Positions 11,357 through 23,991 of a stretch of 64,000 nt of DNA are shown piece after piece. Location: NCBI GenBank assembly GCA_025504975.1, contig JANUWI010000002.1:1426001-1490000 (forward strand). The letters run 5' to 3'. Made by a program: the position numbers and the translations under genes. Every line of letters starts with the position of its first letter. Position 1 is the first letter of the stretch. This DNA is from Plenodomus lindquistii (lineage: Eukaryota > Ascomycota > Dothideomycetes > Pleosporales > Leptosphaeriaceae). Under the pieces are notes generated by a model. It was not told the origin of the DNA. It made no database searches and saw only the letters and a program-made list of their open reading frames with translations.

Positions 11357-12735
11357 TAGTTTGGAAACAAATCGGAGACTACCAGAGATACTTGTCTAGA
11401 ATACCTAGCGTATTTGATCTCAATATGAACGGCTTGTGGTCATACAATCCAAAGTTAAAGTTTCCAATGATCAATGCGGGAACCTTGCAATCATGTCTTG
11501 TATGTTCCTTTGCTTGCCGGATTTGCCTGTCGTTCACCAACGTCATCAAACATTCCACGTTGTTCAACTATCTACCGGCCTGGAGAGTTGTCGTAATACT
11601 TGCCTGAAGAAGGAAATGCTGCAAGTGGAGGATCCGACTTCGTAGATGTTGCGCCGTCTTACACCAAGCCACCCTCGCCACGCATTCCAGCTCTGCTTTG
11701 CGGAATCATGTATCACGACAGTACATGAGGAATTCGCCCCGGCTGAAGACAAGTAAGCAAGAATCCTGAGTCGCCAATCTATTCCGACATATGATAATGC
11801 CAACCGGCCCCGCAATCTGGCATCCGGTCGTGCAGATCATGGATACAGTGCATCAGACAATCAACATGGAAAACATTACACGCTCTTCTAGATTCAGACT
11901 AATGAGACCATATCTGGTGTGGCACCATGACCATATTGATCAAAAAATTGCTCATGAACATATACTCAAGCAGGGCGCGAGCTGAAAACTGTGCGCACTT
12001 TTCTCGTCTTAGTCTCACGCGAGATGAAAGGGTTGCGTCAGCCGCCGGGCTACGCCATGGATGCAACAAATTCTCAGCTGACCCCGCGTCCTTTTTCTAG
12101 ATCTCGTGAGTGATTGTTAAGACTCTCTTCTATGAGAGCGCCAGTACGATCTGAATATCCAAAATTCCAGTGGCAAATGAGCCAATCACGTGACAATCAT
12201 CAATGTTCTGCCCCAAGTGGTCAGATTCCATGTTTGTGTTCCAACGAATCTGAATGATGGACTCATGATGCTGTTATGGATGGATACTTCACAATATGGG
12301 CATTTCTATCGTGGCAGAATTCTTGTAACCCCAGGAGTAAGCCTCGGTTGAAGATTCTGGAGTTTGTGCTGCGTCCGGTATCCCCGAACCTGATCCTTAT
12401 CGTAACCTCACTTGTGCTGTTCGTACATCGATACTGACGGCCCTAAGACACTGCCGAATAGAGGCACCCAGTGATGTTATCGACACTCAGACAATGGAAG
12501 GACTATCAAGCTTTGCCGAGAAAAGCTTGAGAAAGATAAGAGTGGGGTACCCGGAGGCTTGCGCCTAAGCAACAAATGGCAGTTGAGATTGAACGGTGTC
12601 GGCCACGCAACGGCCTATCGCCGGAAAAAGACGAGGGGCCACTCAGTTGCGCACGTTTAAGAAGAATTCCTCTGGCTACTCTGTTGGTGTTTCCCATCCA
12701 TCCATTCACTCTTCCCCCAATCCTTAGCCGCCATT
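11357..12735. other. Intergenic interval, no gene recognised
   Basis: Short frames only, none with a recognisable domain. The right end is the promoter and leader of the permease gene. Confidence 0.45.
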
Positions 12736-14321
12736 ATGTCGCTGGAAAAAGGCATGGATCACGCTCCGGGCAGTGTCTCTAGCGAGGATGTCGGCGACAC
12801 AACTTCCAAGCGCGAAAAGGGCTTTTTAGGCGCTTTGCGACACTTTGAAGCCACTCTCGATGCGAAGTTGGGAATCGAGTCAGATGCCATCACCAGGAAG
12901 CTTCCTGAGGATAAGGGTCACGTGCCATGGCACCAACAGATGTCCATGTTCTTCCTCTGGGCATCCGGGACGATGAACACCTCGTGCTTTGCTACTGGGT
13001 TTTTAGGATGGGAATTTGGTCTGAGTGAGTAGCTGCGTGTAGTGCTTGCGCACATGCAGCAACCGCTGATCTCCAACTCATAGCGTTTCGCCAGACCATT
13101 GTTATCATCATCTTTGGGTCTCTCCTCGGTGGCGCCCCCACCGGCTTCGCTGCAACGTTCGGTGCGCCAACTGGGCTTCGTCAGATCTCGGTATCGCGGT
13201 ATGCGTTCGGGTGGTGGCCCAACAAGGTCATCGCGGCGCTCAACACCATCGTCCAGATCGGTTGGGCTGCGGTTGCTTGTATCACTGGTGGTCTTGCACT
13301 GACTGCTGTCGCAGATGGGCATGTCAGTCTCATTGTTGGCATTGTGATTCTGGCCGTGGTTGCTACGCTGATCTCGTTCGTCGGACTAAGGGCGATCCTG
13401 ATCTATGAGCGCTACGCCTGGTTTGTGTTCTTCATCATCTTCATCATATTCTTCGTCGAGACGGGCAAGTACACCGACAATAGCACCAAGACTGAGCTCA
13501 AGGGCGCCGACCAAAGCGCAGCCGTGTTGAGTTTGATCGCCATCGTGTATGGCAGTTCTTGCTCATGGCAAACTATGGCCTCCGATTACTACGTCCACTA
13601 CCCAATCAACGTGTCACGAGTCAAGGTCTTCCTCATGACAACTTTCGGTATTGCCATACCTACCTCGATCGGCATGGTAGCAGGCTGCGTCGTCTCCTTT
13701 GGTATGAATAACCGCCCAGATTGGAAAGACGTATACGAGAACCAGGGCCTCGGTTTCCTTATCCAAACCATGCTTTACCCTCGCGGTTTCGCAAAGCTAA
13801 TCCTGACGCTGCTCGTCCTTTCCGGCATCAACGTCAACGTCATCTCCATCTATAGCGCTGCAATTTCCTGCCAACAGTTCTCGCGTCCATTTGCACGCGT
13901 TCCTCGCTTCATATGGGTCTTCTTTTGCTTCGCAGCGATTCTCGGTCTTGCCATTGGCGGTCGTGAGCAACTTAGCGTTTACTTGCAAAACTTCCTCAGC
14001 CTACTCGGATACTGGACGACGCAATACTTTGTCATTTTGTTCAGCGAACACGTCTTCTTCCGTGGCATGGACTTTGATAATTACGATCTCGATGCGTGGA
14101 ATGATCCTAGTCGCCTCCCTCATGGCATAGCTGCTGGTACGGCTTTCGGAATCGGAATCATCGCCTGGGTGATGGGCATGGATGAGACTTGGTACGTTGG
14201 CCCTTTGGCTAAGCTTATTGGCTCGGCTGGTGGTGATATCGCGAACGAATTGACCTTTGTGGTCACTGCGGTTATCTACATCCCTGCGAGGTTTATCGAA
14301 AAGAGGGTTATCGGCAGATGA
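12736..14321 (+). CDS. NCS1-family purine/cytosine permease (Fcy type)
   Basis: Proton-coupled uptake of nucleobases such as cytosine, adenine, guanine or hypoxanthine across the plasma membrane. Exons 12736-13024 and 13084-14321 with a 59-nt intron (GTGAGT, phase 1). The product is 508 residues, typical of Fcy-type NCS1 carriers. A polar N-terminal tail of about 70 residues precedes about 12 hydrophobic segments. TM1 contains the family stretch WASGTMNTSCFATGFLGW, and the next helix has the LLGGAPTGFAATFGAPTGLR signature (around residues 107-126). SGINVNVISIYS and the NFLSLLGYWTTQYF region also fit. Exact substrate cannot be read from sequence. Ends in a short basic tail. Confidence 0.9.
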
Positions 14322-15411
14322 TGTTGCGGTATTGCTGTCCATCGGAGACGGTATTGGAAGTGTGGTCCCTATCGTCATTGCCGCAGGTTCACACCTTTCC
14401 GCTCACGTCTATTCGTCTCAGGGACAATGACATTGCGCTGATTGCTGTTGCGCGATGGTGAATTCAAGATTACAAATTGCGAAAAGATTCGTCAATGGAT
14501 GAAACCTCATCAGGTTCCGTGATGCGTTGCGAGGTTGTATACTTACACAAAAGATGCTTTCCATCTGCTGGAAAGCCTTGATCACGCGATTGCGTTCTCC
14601 ACCATACATAGTCGATCACGGCTCACGAGAATCCCGTCGCCTCAGTGTTTGGTCCAAAGATGACTGCGTGGGAAAGGTGGAATATTTTGCGAAGAATATG
14701 GTGGGTAACTCGGCCCCTTATCACAGTATATATTCCGACTATGACCATGAGGCTACGCCGTTGTGTTTTGCAGCAATCGACATAACGTCTCTCTCTAATC
14801 GAGGTGCGGTTGTTGAAGACAGGGAGTGGGTTGGGCTATGCAAGAAAGACTCCGCACGCTAGGAAGGAGCCTGCTTTGTTGGACCAAAGACGAGCAAACC
14901 CATATGTCTCAAGAGCATGCCGAAGCTCTCTATTTTCGCTCAAAGGAAGTAACCCTTTTGAGCGATGGGGTCATATGTTTTACGAATCGATCACCCCACC
15001 TATAGATGAGGCGTGGGAGTACGTGATACCTCATCCTGGCACTAGAGCACTTTGTCTTGGCCCTACTGATTCATAACTGATGAACTCATAGGAAGGATAA
15101 ATTCAAGATCGCAGCTGCCTGCGAGTTTGACAACTGCGAGATCACCGGCTCGGAAGCAACATTGGAACCAATCGTGATACCGACAGGCTACTATGAGTTC
15201 GTAGAGGTTTGTTATTCTCATGATAACCTGAATGGTCAAGCGCATCTCGACACTGGCTTGCGCAAGACTGACTAAGTTCTGATCTAGAACTGTCCTTAAG
15301 GTCCAATCTTCATCGCTCTCTCTGCGATCACAGTGCGTAGGATACCCGTCGAGTTGTTTCAAATTGAGCCAGAAGAATGGAACGGCTGCCAGAACCGAGA
15401 AGATATTGGGT
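14322..15411. other. Intergenic interval between converging transporter genes
   Basis: About 1.1 kb between two genes that converge. Open frames such as 14527-14862 have no recognisable domain, and no repeat was noticed. It probably contains both 3' untranslated regions. Confidence 0.4.
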
Positions 15412-17121
15412 TTATCCATTGTTACCTGTGGCCACACCCCAGAAGTATGCCGCCCACGCGCCCAGTACGAGAAAGATCAGCGCAACGAAGAACGATATGC
15501 TGAGCTTCCTGTTCTTCTGACCCTCAGCCCCAGCTCCAAACTGCTCCCTGCGTTCGTTGATCAAATCACCCTTTGCGATCCTCTGCTTTCTAATCCACTG
15601 GAGATGTTTGAGATCCACGGTCCAGAAGCTACCGGCAAACAAGAGGGCTCCGACGAGTGTGGAGCCAGCAGCGAGTGCAACGTAAGCGATGACCACATTG
15701 TCGTACGAGTCATTGTCGCGGTCCTGGATGACGCCAGTGACAATGCGCACAATGATGTTCATACTGTTGTTAACTGCGATTTTGACAGCATAAGCTGAGC
15801 CGAAGACTTCTTGAAACCACATCGAGGTGCGAATTGAGTCGATTATGACAGTTGGACCAAAGTTGTTGGCGACACCATAAATACCAAAGGCAGCTGCGGT
15901 GCCGGAAAAGGTTGGGCCCCACGCTGCAAGACACATGGAGAGCAACATACCAAGACCACATACAAGCATCAGGGTGATGCGGTTCCCGAGGAGATCAATG
16001 AACACACCGATGAGCGGTACGAGGAAGAAGCCGAGATATTGCGCCATGGAGGAGTACCACCCTGCCTGAACGGAATCCATGTTGAATCGCTGCTCAGCCA
16101 ATTCGGTGGAGTTTTGGTTGAAGATGGCAGCCGTGCTGGTCTGGAACAGCGAGAAGGCAACGATGCTCCAAAAAGTCCAAGGAAGTTCAAGAACCTTCTT
16201 AATCTCAAACTTCTTGTTGCTTTCTGTGAGCTTCTCGCCAGTTGCTGGATCGTACGTGCCGGTATACTTCTTAGAGCACCATCGGGTAAAGTACCAGTAC
16301 CCAACCGTTACGACATTGGTGAAAAGGTTCATGAAGACAGCCGTCCAGTATACCCACATGAAGTCTCCGGTACCCTTCGCTATTGGGTTTGCTGTAGATT
16401 TACCGACAAAAGCGCCGATCTTTCCAATGCCGAGTTCGAAGCCAAGAGTCGAAGCAAAGCCGTTCGAAGGAGCGAACCAGGAGCTGAAGATCTTGTACTG
16501 TGCAACCTGAGTAGCGATGTCGCCAAAGGCTTGCACAACGACACCGAAGATCATGAACTTGTATGACCGGACGGTCGTAGCTGCCGCAATGAAGATAGCG
16601 CCGGTAGTGTAGATCGCATTACCCCAGAGCATAGCGTCTATGTTTCCTAGTCAGGTCGGTGTTCAAATGATGAATATTGGATCAGCATACTTGCACCACC
16701 AATCCTATCGGTCACGAGACCGCTAGCGAGTATCAAAGCTGTCTTCATGAAGTCTTCGCTAGCTTCTAGTACCGAAAATTGGGCATTGTTGATCTTCAAT
16801 TTCTAAGAATTGTTATCGAAATTATTCGACATGAGATCCCAACCACGTATCTACCTTCTTCAACGTGCTCTTCATCGCACCAGTTACCCCAGAACTCCAG
16901 CGAGATCCGAATCCTATTGCCGTCACAAGCAAGATGGCGATAATCTTCATCTTCAATGGAATGTACGAACTGCGATCCGAATCATCACGCTCGTTCAACG
17001 ACGAAGCTTCATTCGCGCCAACAACAATCTCTTTGACTGTCTCTTTAGTGGGTACGAGCTGTTCCGATTGATTCCCAGCGGCTAAGGAGCGTGTACGCTC
17101 TGCTGAGGATTGAGTGACCAT
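15412..17121 (-). CDS. Major facilitator superfamily transporter
   Basis: Exons on the minus strand are 17121-16855, 16802-16691 and 16646-15412, giving 537 residues. Introns are 52 and 44 nt. Splicing joins GAMKSTLKK to KLKINNAQFSVLEASEDFM and then to ALILASGLVTDRIGGARNI, a smooth first MFS helix pair with the GLVTDRIGG loop (TM2-TM3 type A motif). About 12 hydrophobic segments follow, with a hydrophilic central loop (around residues 220-260) carrying YDPATGEKLTESNKK. The N-terminal 70 residues are cytoplasmic and polar. Substrate is unknown. It converges on the nucleobase permease, and the two may serve different nutrients. Confidence 0.87.
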
Positions 17122-18112
17122 GCTGACAAAGTATCTGGGTAGAGGTAATTGAGAGACACGGAAAGCGAAGGATGATCAGATAAGATGAATTTCAGTCACG
17201 GCTGGTGTACACTATTCTAATACTGGGACCTATCTTGTAGATCCACATGGGAAAAACTGCAGGGTCTGGAGACCCACAATGTGTGAACGGGCAGCGTTCG
17301 GGCCTATTTATCGACTAACATGCAAGTCGACTCATGTGTATACTGTACCAATTCGTGCTTAGATGAAATTATTCTCGCTGGTTTCAGTATTGAAGATCCT
17401 TGGTAGAGATTGTTGTGTCGAGCGCCTGCCGCGTAAGTAGACCGTTGCTGCACCAGAAACAAGTTCCTCTTACCTCGAGAAACTCAACAAAGAGCGTGGA
17501 AAATCTTACACAGAACCTTTCAGGACGAATACGAGAGCGATTGTCCAAGCGCCCACGCGCCCAAAAGTCGACCCAAGTGCCACCTTAACTCAATTGAGTG
17601 ATGCTACCATGTCCGTAGAGCTGATTGGCCTAGCTGAGCTGAGCTAAGTATCAACATGTAACTTTTGGGAGTCCTGCCCGTGGTGTCGCTGCTGTAGGAT
17701 GGGTACTCATCCACCTACGCGAAGGATGGATGTACAACTGGGCCAAGTGTTCCCACTGTACCAGGGTGGTTGGGCTTGCGGAGTGTGCTCCGGAGGACCG
17801 TGCCCAGTGAGATTTTCGTCAGATTCTGCATCAGATAAGAAATCGGCATAGCCAAGACGTTGACGATGCCGTTTTCGTCTATGAAAATTCCACCATTGTG
17901 AACCTCGGGACGAAGAGAAATTTCACTACGGAGGAGTCGCTGTTTCCAGTTTGAAGCGCTGGGATCTGGTGTGCGTTGTTCCCAGATTGAACGTTCCCAG
18001 TGGTTTCAAATCACGGATCCATACTCCAAAAATTTGTCTCGCGTCCCGACAGGCGTGTCCGCTGTGTCGGCTGTACTGTGGGTCGTCAAGGCGTCCCCAG
18101 AGCCCTTGAGGT
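17122..18112. other. Intergenic interval, no gene recognised
   Basis: Promoter side of the MFS gene plus sequence without recognisable coding content. The right part borders the pectinesterase relic, whose decayed 3' end may extend into it. Confidence 0.35.
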
Positions 18113-18541
18113 TCACAGGGTCAGAAATACGCGCACACGATCAATGAGCAGGGCTTCTGCTTGGCCTCGGAAGAAATTTCTGGTGGTGAAGCCGCTCAGT
18201 TGTAAGTCTAGAACACCTTGCAAAGAAAGTGCCGGTCTACGCAATGGCCCTTGGTGATTTGGAAGAATGAACGATGAATTCTTTGGGCGGCCAAGGATGG
18301 TCTTGTTGCTCAATCAGCCACACAAGATGATCCTCCAGTTTTGGTGGACGTAGATCAGTTCCGCATAGTCGTCAAATCTCACTTGAATTGCCATGAAGTT
18401 ATCAGGACTACTCCGAGCCCACTCAACAGCGCCCTGAATAGTATTGCAGTCAGCGGATCCATCAGCAGCTACCGTTACTTCTGCACTTACCAGTGCTGGA
18501 CATTGCTCGCTTCGGTGCCGAATATTCATGGAGGCGTCCAC
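18113..18541 (-). pseudogene. Pectinesterase (PME) remnant
   Basis: Reading the minus strand from 18541, the frame begins to look like the first beta-strands of a pectin methylesterase: VTVAADGSADCNTIQGAVEW resembles the family pattern V-x-x-D-G-S-G-[DN]-[FY]-x-T-[IV]-Q-x-A-[VI]. It is followed by IQVR, DDYAELIYVHQ and IILCG, as in the strand that ends with a GxxYxExVxI-type turn. A stop (complement of 18314-18316) interrupts the frame, and a related basic stretch (FTTRNFFRGQAEALLIDRVR) continues downstream until another stop near 18115. No catalytic Asp-Gln-Arg region is intact and no signal peptide was found. Pectinesterases demethylate pectin in plant cell walls; this copy is inferred to be non-functional. 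The assignment rests on about 60 residues. Confidence 0.45.
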
Positions 18542-19827
18542 TTGGGGTTATCCGCAACTATTCGCGTAAGGGTCCAAACGCCTGCATCGGTGTCAACCAC
18601 GTACGTACGATTTATCACCAGTAGGTTATTGTGTGAATATACGTCGTCCACACCAAACTCTACCAATGACCGGCTTACAGTACACGTCCAGTTCTCCTAT
18701 AGTATTGGTCTGATAAGTTTTTCCATTGGTATTATCTGCTTTCGTCATGGGCTTGGAGACAATGAACCCGAGCAACTGAGCGTATCAACAGGTCGACCCG
18801 TTTTGACCTCGTGAGTCGTGGTACTGTCCGAGGAACCAGTGGCTGGGAGCGCCGTGAACGAAAGGACAGGGTACATGTCTAGAATTACATCTGTTGCTTG
18901 ACGTGCTGCTGCTGTTGAGAGATTGATGCAGTGAGCGATTGCCGATAGTTACCTACCGTAAGTTACCACCTTCATACCGGTACTTACAACGGATCGCATT
19001 CTGACTTTATGTCGCGGAAAGCCGAATGCGAAGCCTGCCTGTCAGATCGGGAGATCGACATCTACACAGAAGACTATCTCCATACTTTAGAATGATTCAA
19101 CAGCATGGATGTATGAGATTCTCGGAATCAAGCTTCCGTTACTTCGTGGAGGCGCGAGGTGCTGACGCGCTCAGAGCCCCACAAAGTACCCCGCACTCAG
19201 CCCTTGCACCATTTCCCATTATACTTCGGCTTTTGCAGCTATGTCTCATCATTCATATGAGTTCATATCTACCATTACAGCCTGAGGTCTGAAATTATCG
19301 CTGCATGCACGCTGCATGATGACTTCAATCTGCATCTCGAGCGCAGCATGCTAAATCACTTCCCCAGACCCACTCGACCACTCGAAGGTGAACATCATGA
19401 ACGAAACACTAGGCCGTGCTGAGAACGAGACTAGAGACCGCCACTCTGTCAGTCAATGGGTCCAAGACCGCCATTGCTCGATCAGTATGGTAAAGAGACG
19501 TATGCACTGATGCAACTAATGGCAATCTGCTCCGCGGATGTAACCCAAGCTCGTCATGGGACTAAGAGACAAATACAAATCATCATACAGCACGCAGAAC
19601 ATTTAATGAGACGAATCTAATTGCCGGCAGCAGTAGATTTGCTGTACGCTCGCAATCGCTTTACTATTGGAACCTGGCTGGCAGATCCAGGAAAGTTGGT
19701 AATGAATTTTAATCAAGCAGTATACCGATAGGTTAAGAATTGTGAAGCATGTGCATAATTGTAATAAATTCATTCTGGGACCAACATGGTCTGGTCGGGG
19801 TTGGTATAAGAAGACAAAGCTTCAACT
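18542..19827. other. Intergenic interval, no intact gene
   Basis: Contains only short frames. The left part may hold the decayed 5' end of the pectinesterase relic. The right part is the upstream region of the dioxygenase gene. Confidence 0.4.
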
Positions 19828-19834
19828 TATAAAG
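19828..19834 (+). promoter_or_regulatory. TATA-like element of the dioxygenase gene
   Basis: TATAAAG about 100 bp upstream of the ATG at 19931. A second AT-rich run (ATATATAT, 19891-19898) lies closer. Assignment is by position and consensus only. Confidence 0.35.
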
Positions 19835-19930
19835 CGAGACGTAAACATCACAAGTCAAGGATCACTACGACTGGAGTAACTTCAATCTTGATATATATCG
19901 CTTTTCAAACGGTAATCCTACACATACACA

Positions 19931-21088
19931 ATGACTGCCACAACAGAGGTTCCCCGACGAGTAGAATGGAATGGCAAGCAGGTGCCAGTGTACTCAATGG
20001 AAACGGTTGACTTCTCAGCATTGCTGTCTCAAGAGCCTAGCGAGTTGGAGAAGGTCCTACAGTGTTGCCAGAAGGAAGGATTCTTCTACCTCGACCTCAA
20101 CAATGTCGACGGCCGCCGATTCCTTGACGATCACCAGGACTTGCTGAAGCTCATGCATCGATTCTTTGAAGCCCCTTTGGAGGTTAAGAACGAGTACGGT
20201 CTCATCAGCCCTCACCTTGGGTAAGTCAATGAACTTGAACATGGACGAGCTGGCGAGTTGCTAACACTCCAAAGCTATGAGCCTGTCGGCTCCCGCAATG
20301 GTGTGCTTGAAGACACACGCGATGGCTATGAGATGGTCAAGGTCTCTCGCGATGAAATCCAACGGGAGTCTCCCCACATTCCTCGCAATATCAAGAACAG
20401 TTCCGACCTGAAGGTTCTCGAGAATGCCATCTCAGGTAACAACATTATCTCCAAGACCATTCTAGCAGCACTGTCATCTGCTTCTGGTCTCACCGGCGCA
20501 TGTCGCTTCGAGAACCTGCACCGCAACCATCGTCCCTCAACTAGCACGATTGCCATGATGCACTACATTCCGTCCAATCCAGCAAAGGACGGCAATGTTG
20601 GTCACCAGAAGCATACAGACATCAGCTCGCTTACCGTACTTTTCACTGAGCAATGGGGCCTTCAGATCCGTCCACCAGGTACTAAGGAGTTTGGCTTTGT
20701 CGAGCCAAAGCCTGGCATGGCTATCATCAATGTCGGCGACTCGCTCCGCTTCGCAAGCGGACACACTTTCCAGTCGTGCATTCATCGAGTTGTCCCCTTT
20801 GACTACAGCGAGCATCGCTACTCGGTCGCATATTTCCTCCGCGCCGAAGATGAGACAATGTTCCAAGACAGTGAGGGTAGATACGTGACCTCGCGTCAGT
20901 GGCATGACGAGAAGTTCATGGCATTCATTGCCTCGCCGGCGGACCAGGCCAAGGCCCCTAGCTCACTCTTGTTAGGTGGCATGAAGGAGGACGAGACGGA
21001 TGTCTATGGACTGCCAAAGATGCAGCCTGTCACAGCTAAACCTTTGAAGAACGGTACTGTAGAGGTGACGGCGGTTGAGGTTCACTAG
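19931..21088 (+). CDS. 2-oxoglutarate/Fe(II)-dependent dioxygenase (isopenicillin-N-synthase-like)
   Basis: Oxidises a small molecule using O2, Fe(II) and usually 2-oxoglutarate. Exons 19931-20220 and 20275-21088 with a 54-nt intron (GTAAGT donor, CTAAC branch site at 20261). The product is 367 residues. The N-terminal DIOX_N part (residues 20-120) contains CQKEGFFYLDL. The catalytic iron ligands are His210 and Asp212 (in HQKHTDISSLTVL) and His267 (SCIHRVV), and the 2-oxoglutarate/substrate-binding Arg278-x-Ser280 is in HRYSVAYFLR. All expected residues are present, so it should be active. Family members act in secondary metabolism, in thymine or hormone oxidation and in detoxification; substrate cannot be assigned. 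Neighbours (permease, MFS carrier, P450 relic) suggest an accessory metabolic region. Confidence 0.92.
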
Positions 21089-21507
21089 GCCGTCGGCTCG
21101 TCTTCGTAAGCTGATGAGTTCTGCCAATCCAGTCATTACAGGGAGACATGAATGATCAGCGTTGTATATATAAAACAAGTACATAAATTATCAAATTGAG
21201 CCAGCTTTTGCGTATCATGAGACACTCACTCGGGAATCACCAGCGAATGAAGCCTTCCTTGGCACTACTCACGACGATGTTGATCACTCTGCGGCTGTAC
21301 ACACGAGCGCGTTGAAGGGGTAGAAAAGAGACTACGGATCATCGGCTGCCGTGATCTATGAAAATGAGCCAAAGTTCTCAGAGCGGGGGTGATCCCTTGC
21401 CTGGCTTCGTCAACGGGTAATTGGAGATCAGCATAGCTTTCCTCGCGCAACTTGTCCGGAAGCTTTTCATTTACTCCCAATACCTCTTCGTTACGCAAAA
21501 CCAAGAT
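21089..21507. other. Intergenic interval
   Basis: Contains the 3' region of the dioxygenase and the promoter of the peptidase gene; no gene seen. Confidence 0.5.
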
Positions 21508-23991
21508 ATGAAGCTGGGTTGGCTTATCATTGCAGCGTCTGTGGTATCTGCGTGCGACAAAGAGCACAGGTTCCGCCGCCACGATCGACACATACAGCGA
21601 CGCTCAGCCAATGCTACATTCCCACCGACATTGAATGACTATGAGAAAATCCTAGTGTCATCCTTCGATAACGCATCGATATCTGAGTGGTCGCAATACT
21701 ATAGTATGTTGCCTTGCTCCGCCTTCCTCCGATGTCGAAAATTAACGTAGTGGAACAGCTCACAGAAGGAACGTCGCAGGCGAAAGCGATACCGTTCCAC
21801 GGTGGACAGCTGAGCAATGGAGCAAGCATGGCTTCCGCACCCGACTGGATGAATATCGTAAGTTGTAGGTTCGGACCTTTTCATCATCTACTAACGATCA
21901 AAAAGATGTCTACCTCAACTCCCCTGTCCATCGCTCCCTGCAGCTCAATCATGTTAATGGTAGCATTTATGCCCCGACACTAGAGGAAGAAGTGCTCGAA
22001 GTTGATGAGACTACTGGGTAATGACGTGTGAACGACCTCACCTTCGTCGGTGGCTAATATGGCAGTGATCCGGATCGCGTTCCAGCCTACCATGGCTACT
22101 CCTTTTCAGGCAACGCGACCGCGGAGTACGTATATGTCGGTATGTCATGTTGATCCAAGAATTTATATGATCTAAAATCCCCCAGGGCGTGGTCAGCGCG
22201 AAGACTTCAGCCGGCTCAAGGAGCTCGGTATCGATCTCGTCGGCAAGATTGCGCTGGCGAAATACGGTGGCCCCTTCCGAGGCCTCAAGGTGAAGAATGC
22301 TCAAGAGTTTGGAATGATTGGTGCCGTGATTTTTACTGATCCTGGCGATGATCGAAATATGACGGCAGCGCATGGGTTTGAGACCTACCCAAATGGACCG
22401 GCACGCAATCCTTCGAGCATACAGTAAGTCGAGCTGTGAAGGTCCTTCGAGAGCTTAACTATGCTGATGGTCATTTTCCACCGTTATAGGAGAGGCAGTG
22501 TGGCGTTTCTGAGCACATACCCGGGCGATCCAACAACGCCTGGCTATCCGTCCAAAAAAGACTCGCCAAGGCTGGCAAAGAAGACCGTGCCTTGTATACC
22601 GTCGCTTCCGATCTCCTGGGTGGAAGTGCAACCGCTGCTTAAAGCCTTAAATGGCTTCGGATATCATGCGGAAGAAATCGCACGCGCTAACTGGCAGGGC
22701 GCTATACCAGGAGTCGAGTATAGCAGTGGCCCAGCCCCTGGAATGACTATGACGATGAGCAATATCATGGAAGATCAGATTGGCCAGATCTGGAACACCA
22801 TTGGCATCGTCAACGGAACGCATGAGGATGAAGTTGTCATTGTTGGGAATCATCATGATGCGTGGATGATCGGCGGTGCAGGTGAGTGTCATAGAAACAG
22901 TGCTCATCCAGATCTGACAGATCCCAGCGGACCCGCACTCAGGATCAGCAATTTTGGTCGAGCTCGCGAAAGCCCTTGGGACGCTGATGGAGACTGGTTG
23001 GACACCGCGTCGCACGATCGTCCTTGCTAGCTGGGACGCAGAGGAGTATGGGCTGGTTGGCAGGTACGTTGTGAATGTTGCCGAGGATATACGAGGCCTT
23101 GCTGACTCTGAGCATAGTACTGAGTGGGTGGAGGAGTACTTGCCCTGGATCAAGGACGCCGCAGTTTCCTACCTTAACATTGATGTTGGGATCGCAGGTA
23201 CCATACCCGACTTCTCTGCCACACCAGATCTTCATGCGCTCATTACCTCTATGGCCCAAAAGGTCATATGGCCTCATAGCCAAGACCAGACCCTCTACGA
23301 CGCATGGGAAGAGAAGACCGGCGAAATCGGTGCTTTGGGCGCTCAAAGCGACTACACAGCCTTCGTACACAAGACCGGAATCGCGGCGATTGACATGGGC
23401 ACCACTCGAGCCCCGCTGGACCCAATATACCACACTCATTCGAACTACGACTCTTTCCACTGGATGAAATATTTTGCGGATCCAGAATTTTTGATGCACA
23501 AAGCAATCGGTCAGTTCCTCACGCTGATGTTATTTCACTTGGCAGACGACGAACTGCTTCCATTGGAACCCTCCAACTATGGGGTCGAGATGCGCGCATA
23601 TCTCAGGGATCTTGAATTGCTGGTACGCAAGGGTAACGCGACGACCCTGGTCCTTTCGCCGCTGAGAAGCTCTATTGCCCTCTTCGAAGCGGCGGCAAAA
23701 CACTTCGAGGAGCGTCAGTCGCAAGCGGCGCTCAGCGACTCGACATTACTACATGAACTCAATGGAAGAGCTCGGGACTTCTCACGTGGTTTTATCGGCC
23801 AGGGAGGCCTTCCAAGTCGCGAGTTCTATCAGAATCTGATCTTTGCCCCTGGAGTTGATACAGGTTATTCTCCTGTTGCCTTCCCTGGAGTAACTGAGGC
23901 GGTCGCCGCAGGCGACTTGGACCTAGCTCAAGAATATGTTGGTCGAACGGCCAGGGCGATTCTTGCAGCAGCAAGTGCTCTAAGCGAGTAG
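21508..23991 (+). CDS. Secreted/vacuolar M28 metallopeptidase (glutamate carboxypeptidase II-like)
   Basis: Eight exons: 21508-21703, 21759-21857, 21906-22017, 22066-22139, 22186-22423, 22490-22881, 22928-23063 and 23118-23991. They sum to 2121 nt, 706 residues, with consistent phases. A signal peptide or anchor (MKLGWLIIAASVVSA) starts the protein. A protease-associated (PA) domain follows (about residues 160-280, GKIALAKYGGPFRG...GAVIFTDPGDD). The zinc-peptidase domain has the ligand motifs VGNHHDAW, ADPHSGSA, DAEEYG, LNIDVG and HTHSNYDSF, giving two His, two Asp and a Glu as in family M28B. The C-terminal helical dimerisation domain (TFR-like) completes it. It would trim peptides outside the cell or in the vacuole. 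The seventh intron (23064-23117) is 54 nt and has no stop in frame, so retention would only insert 18 residues inside the EEYGLVGS motif. Confidence 0.9.
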
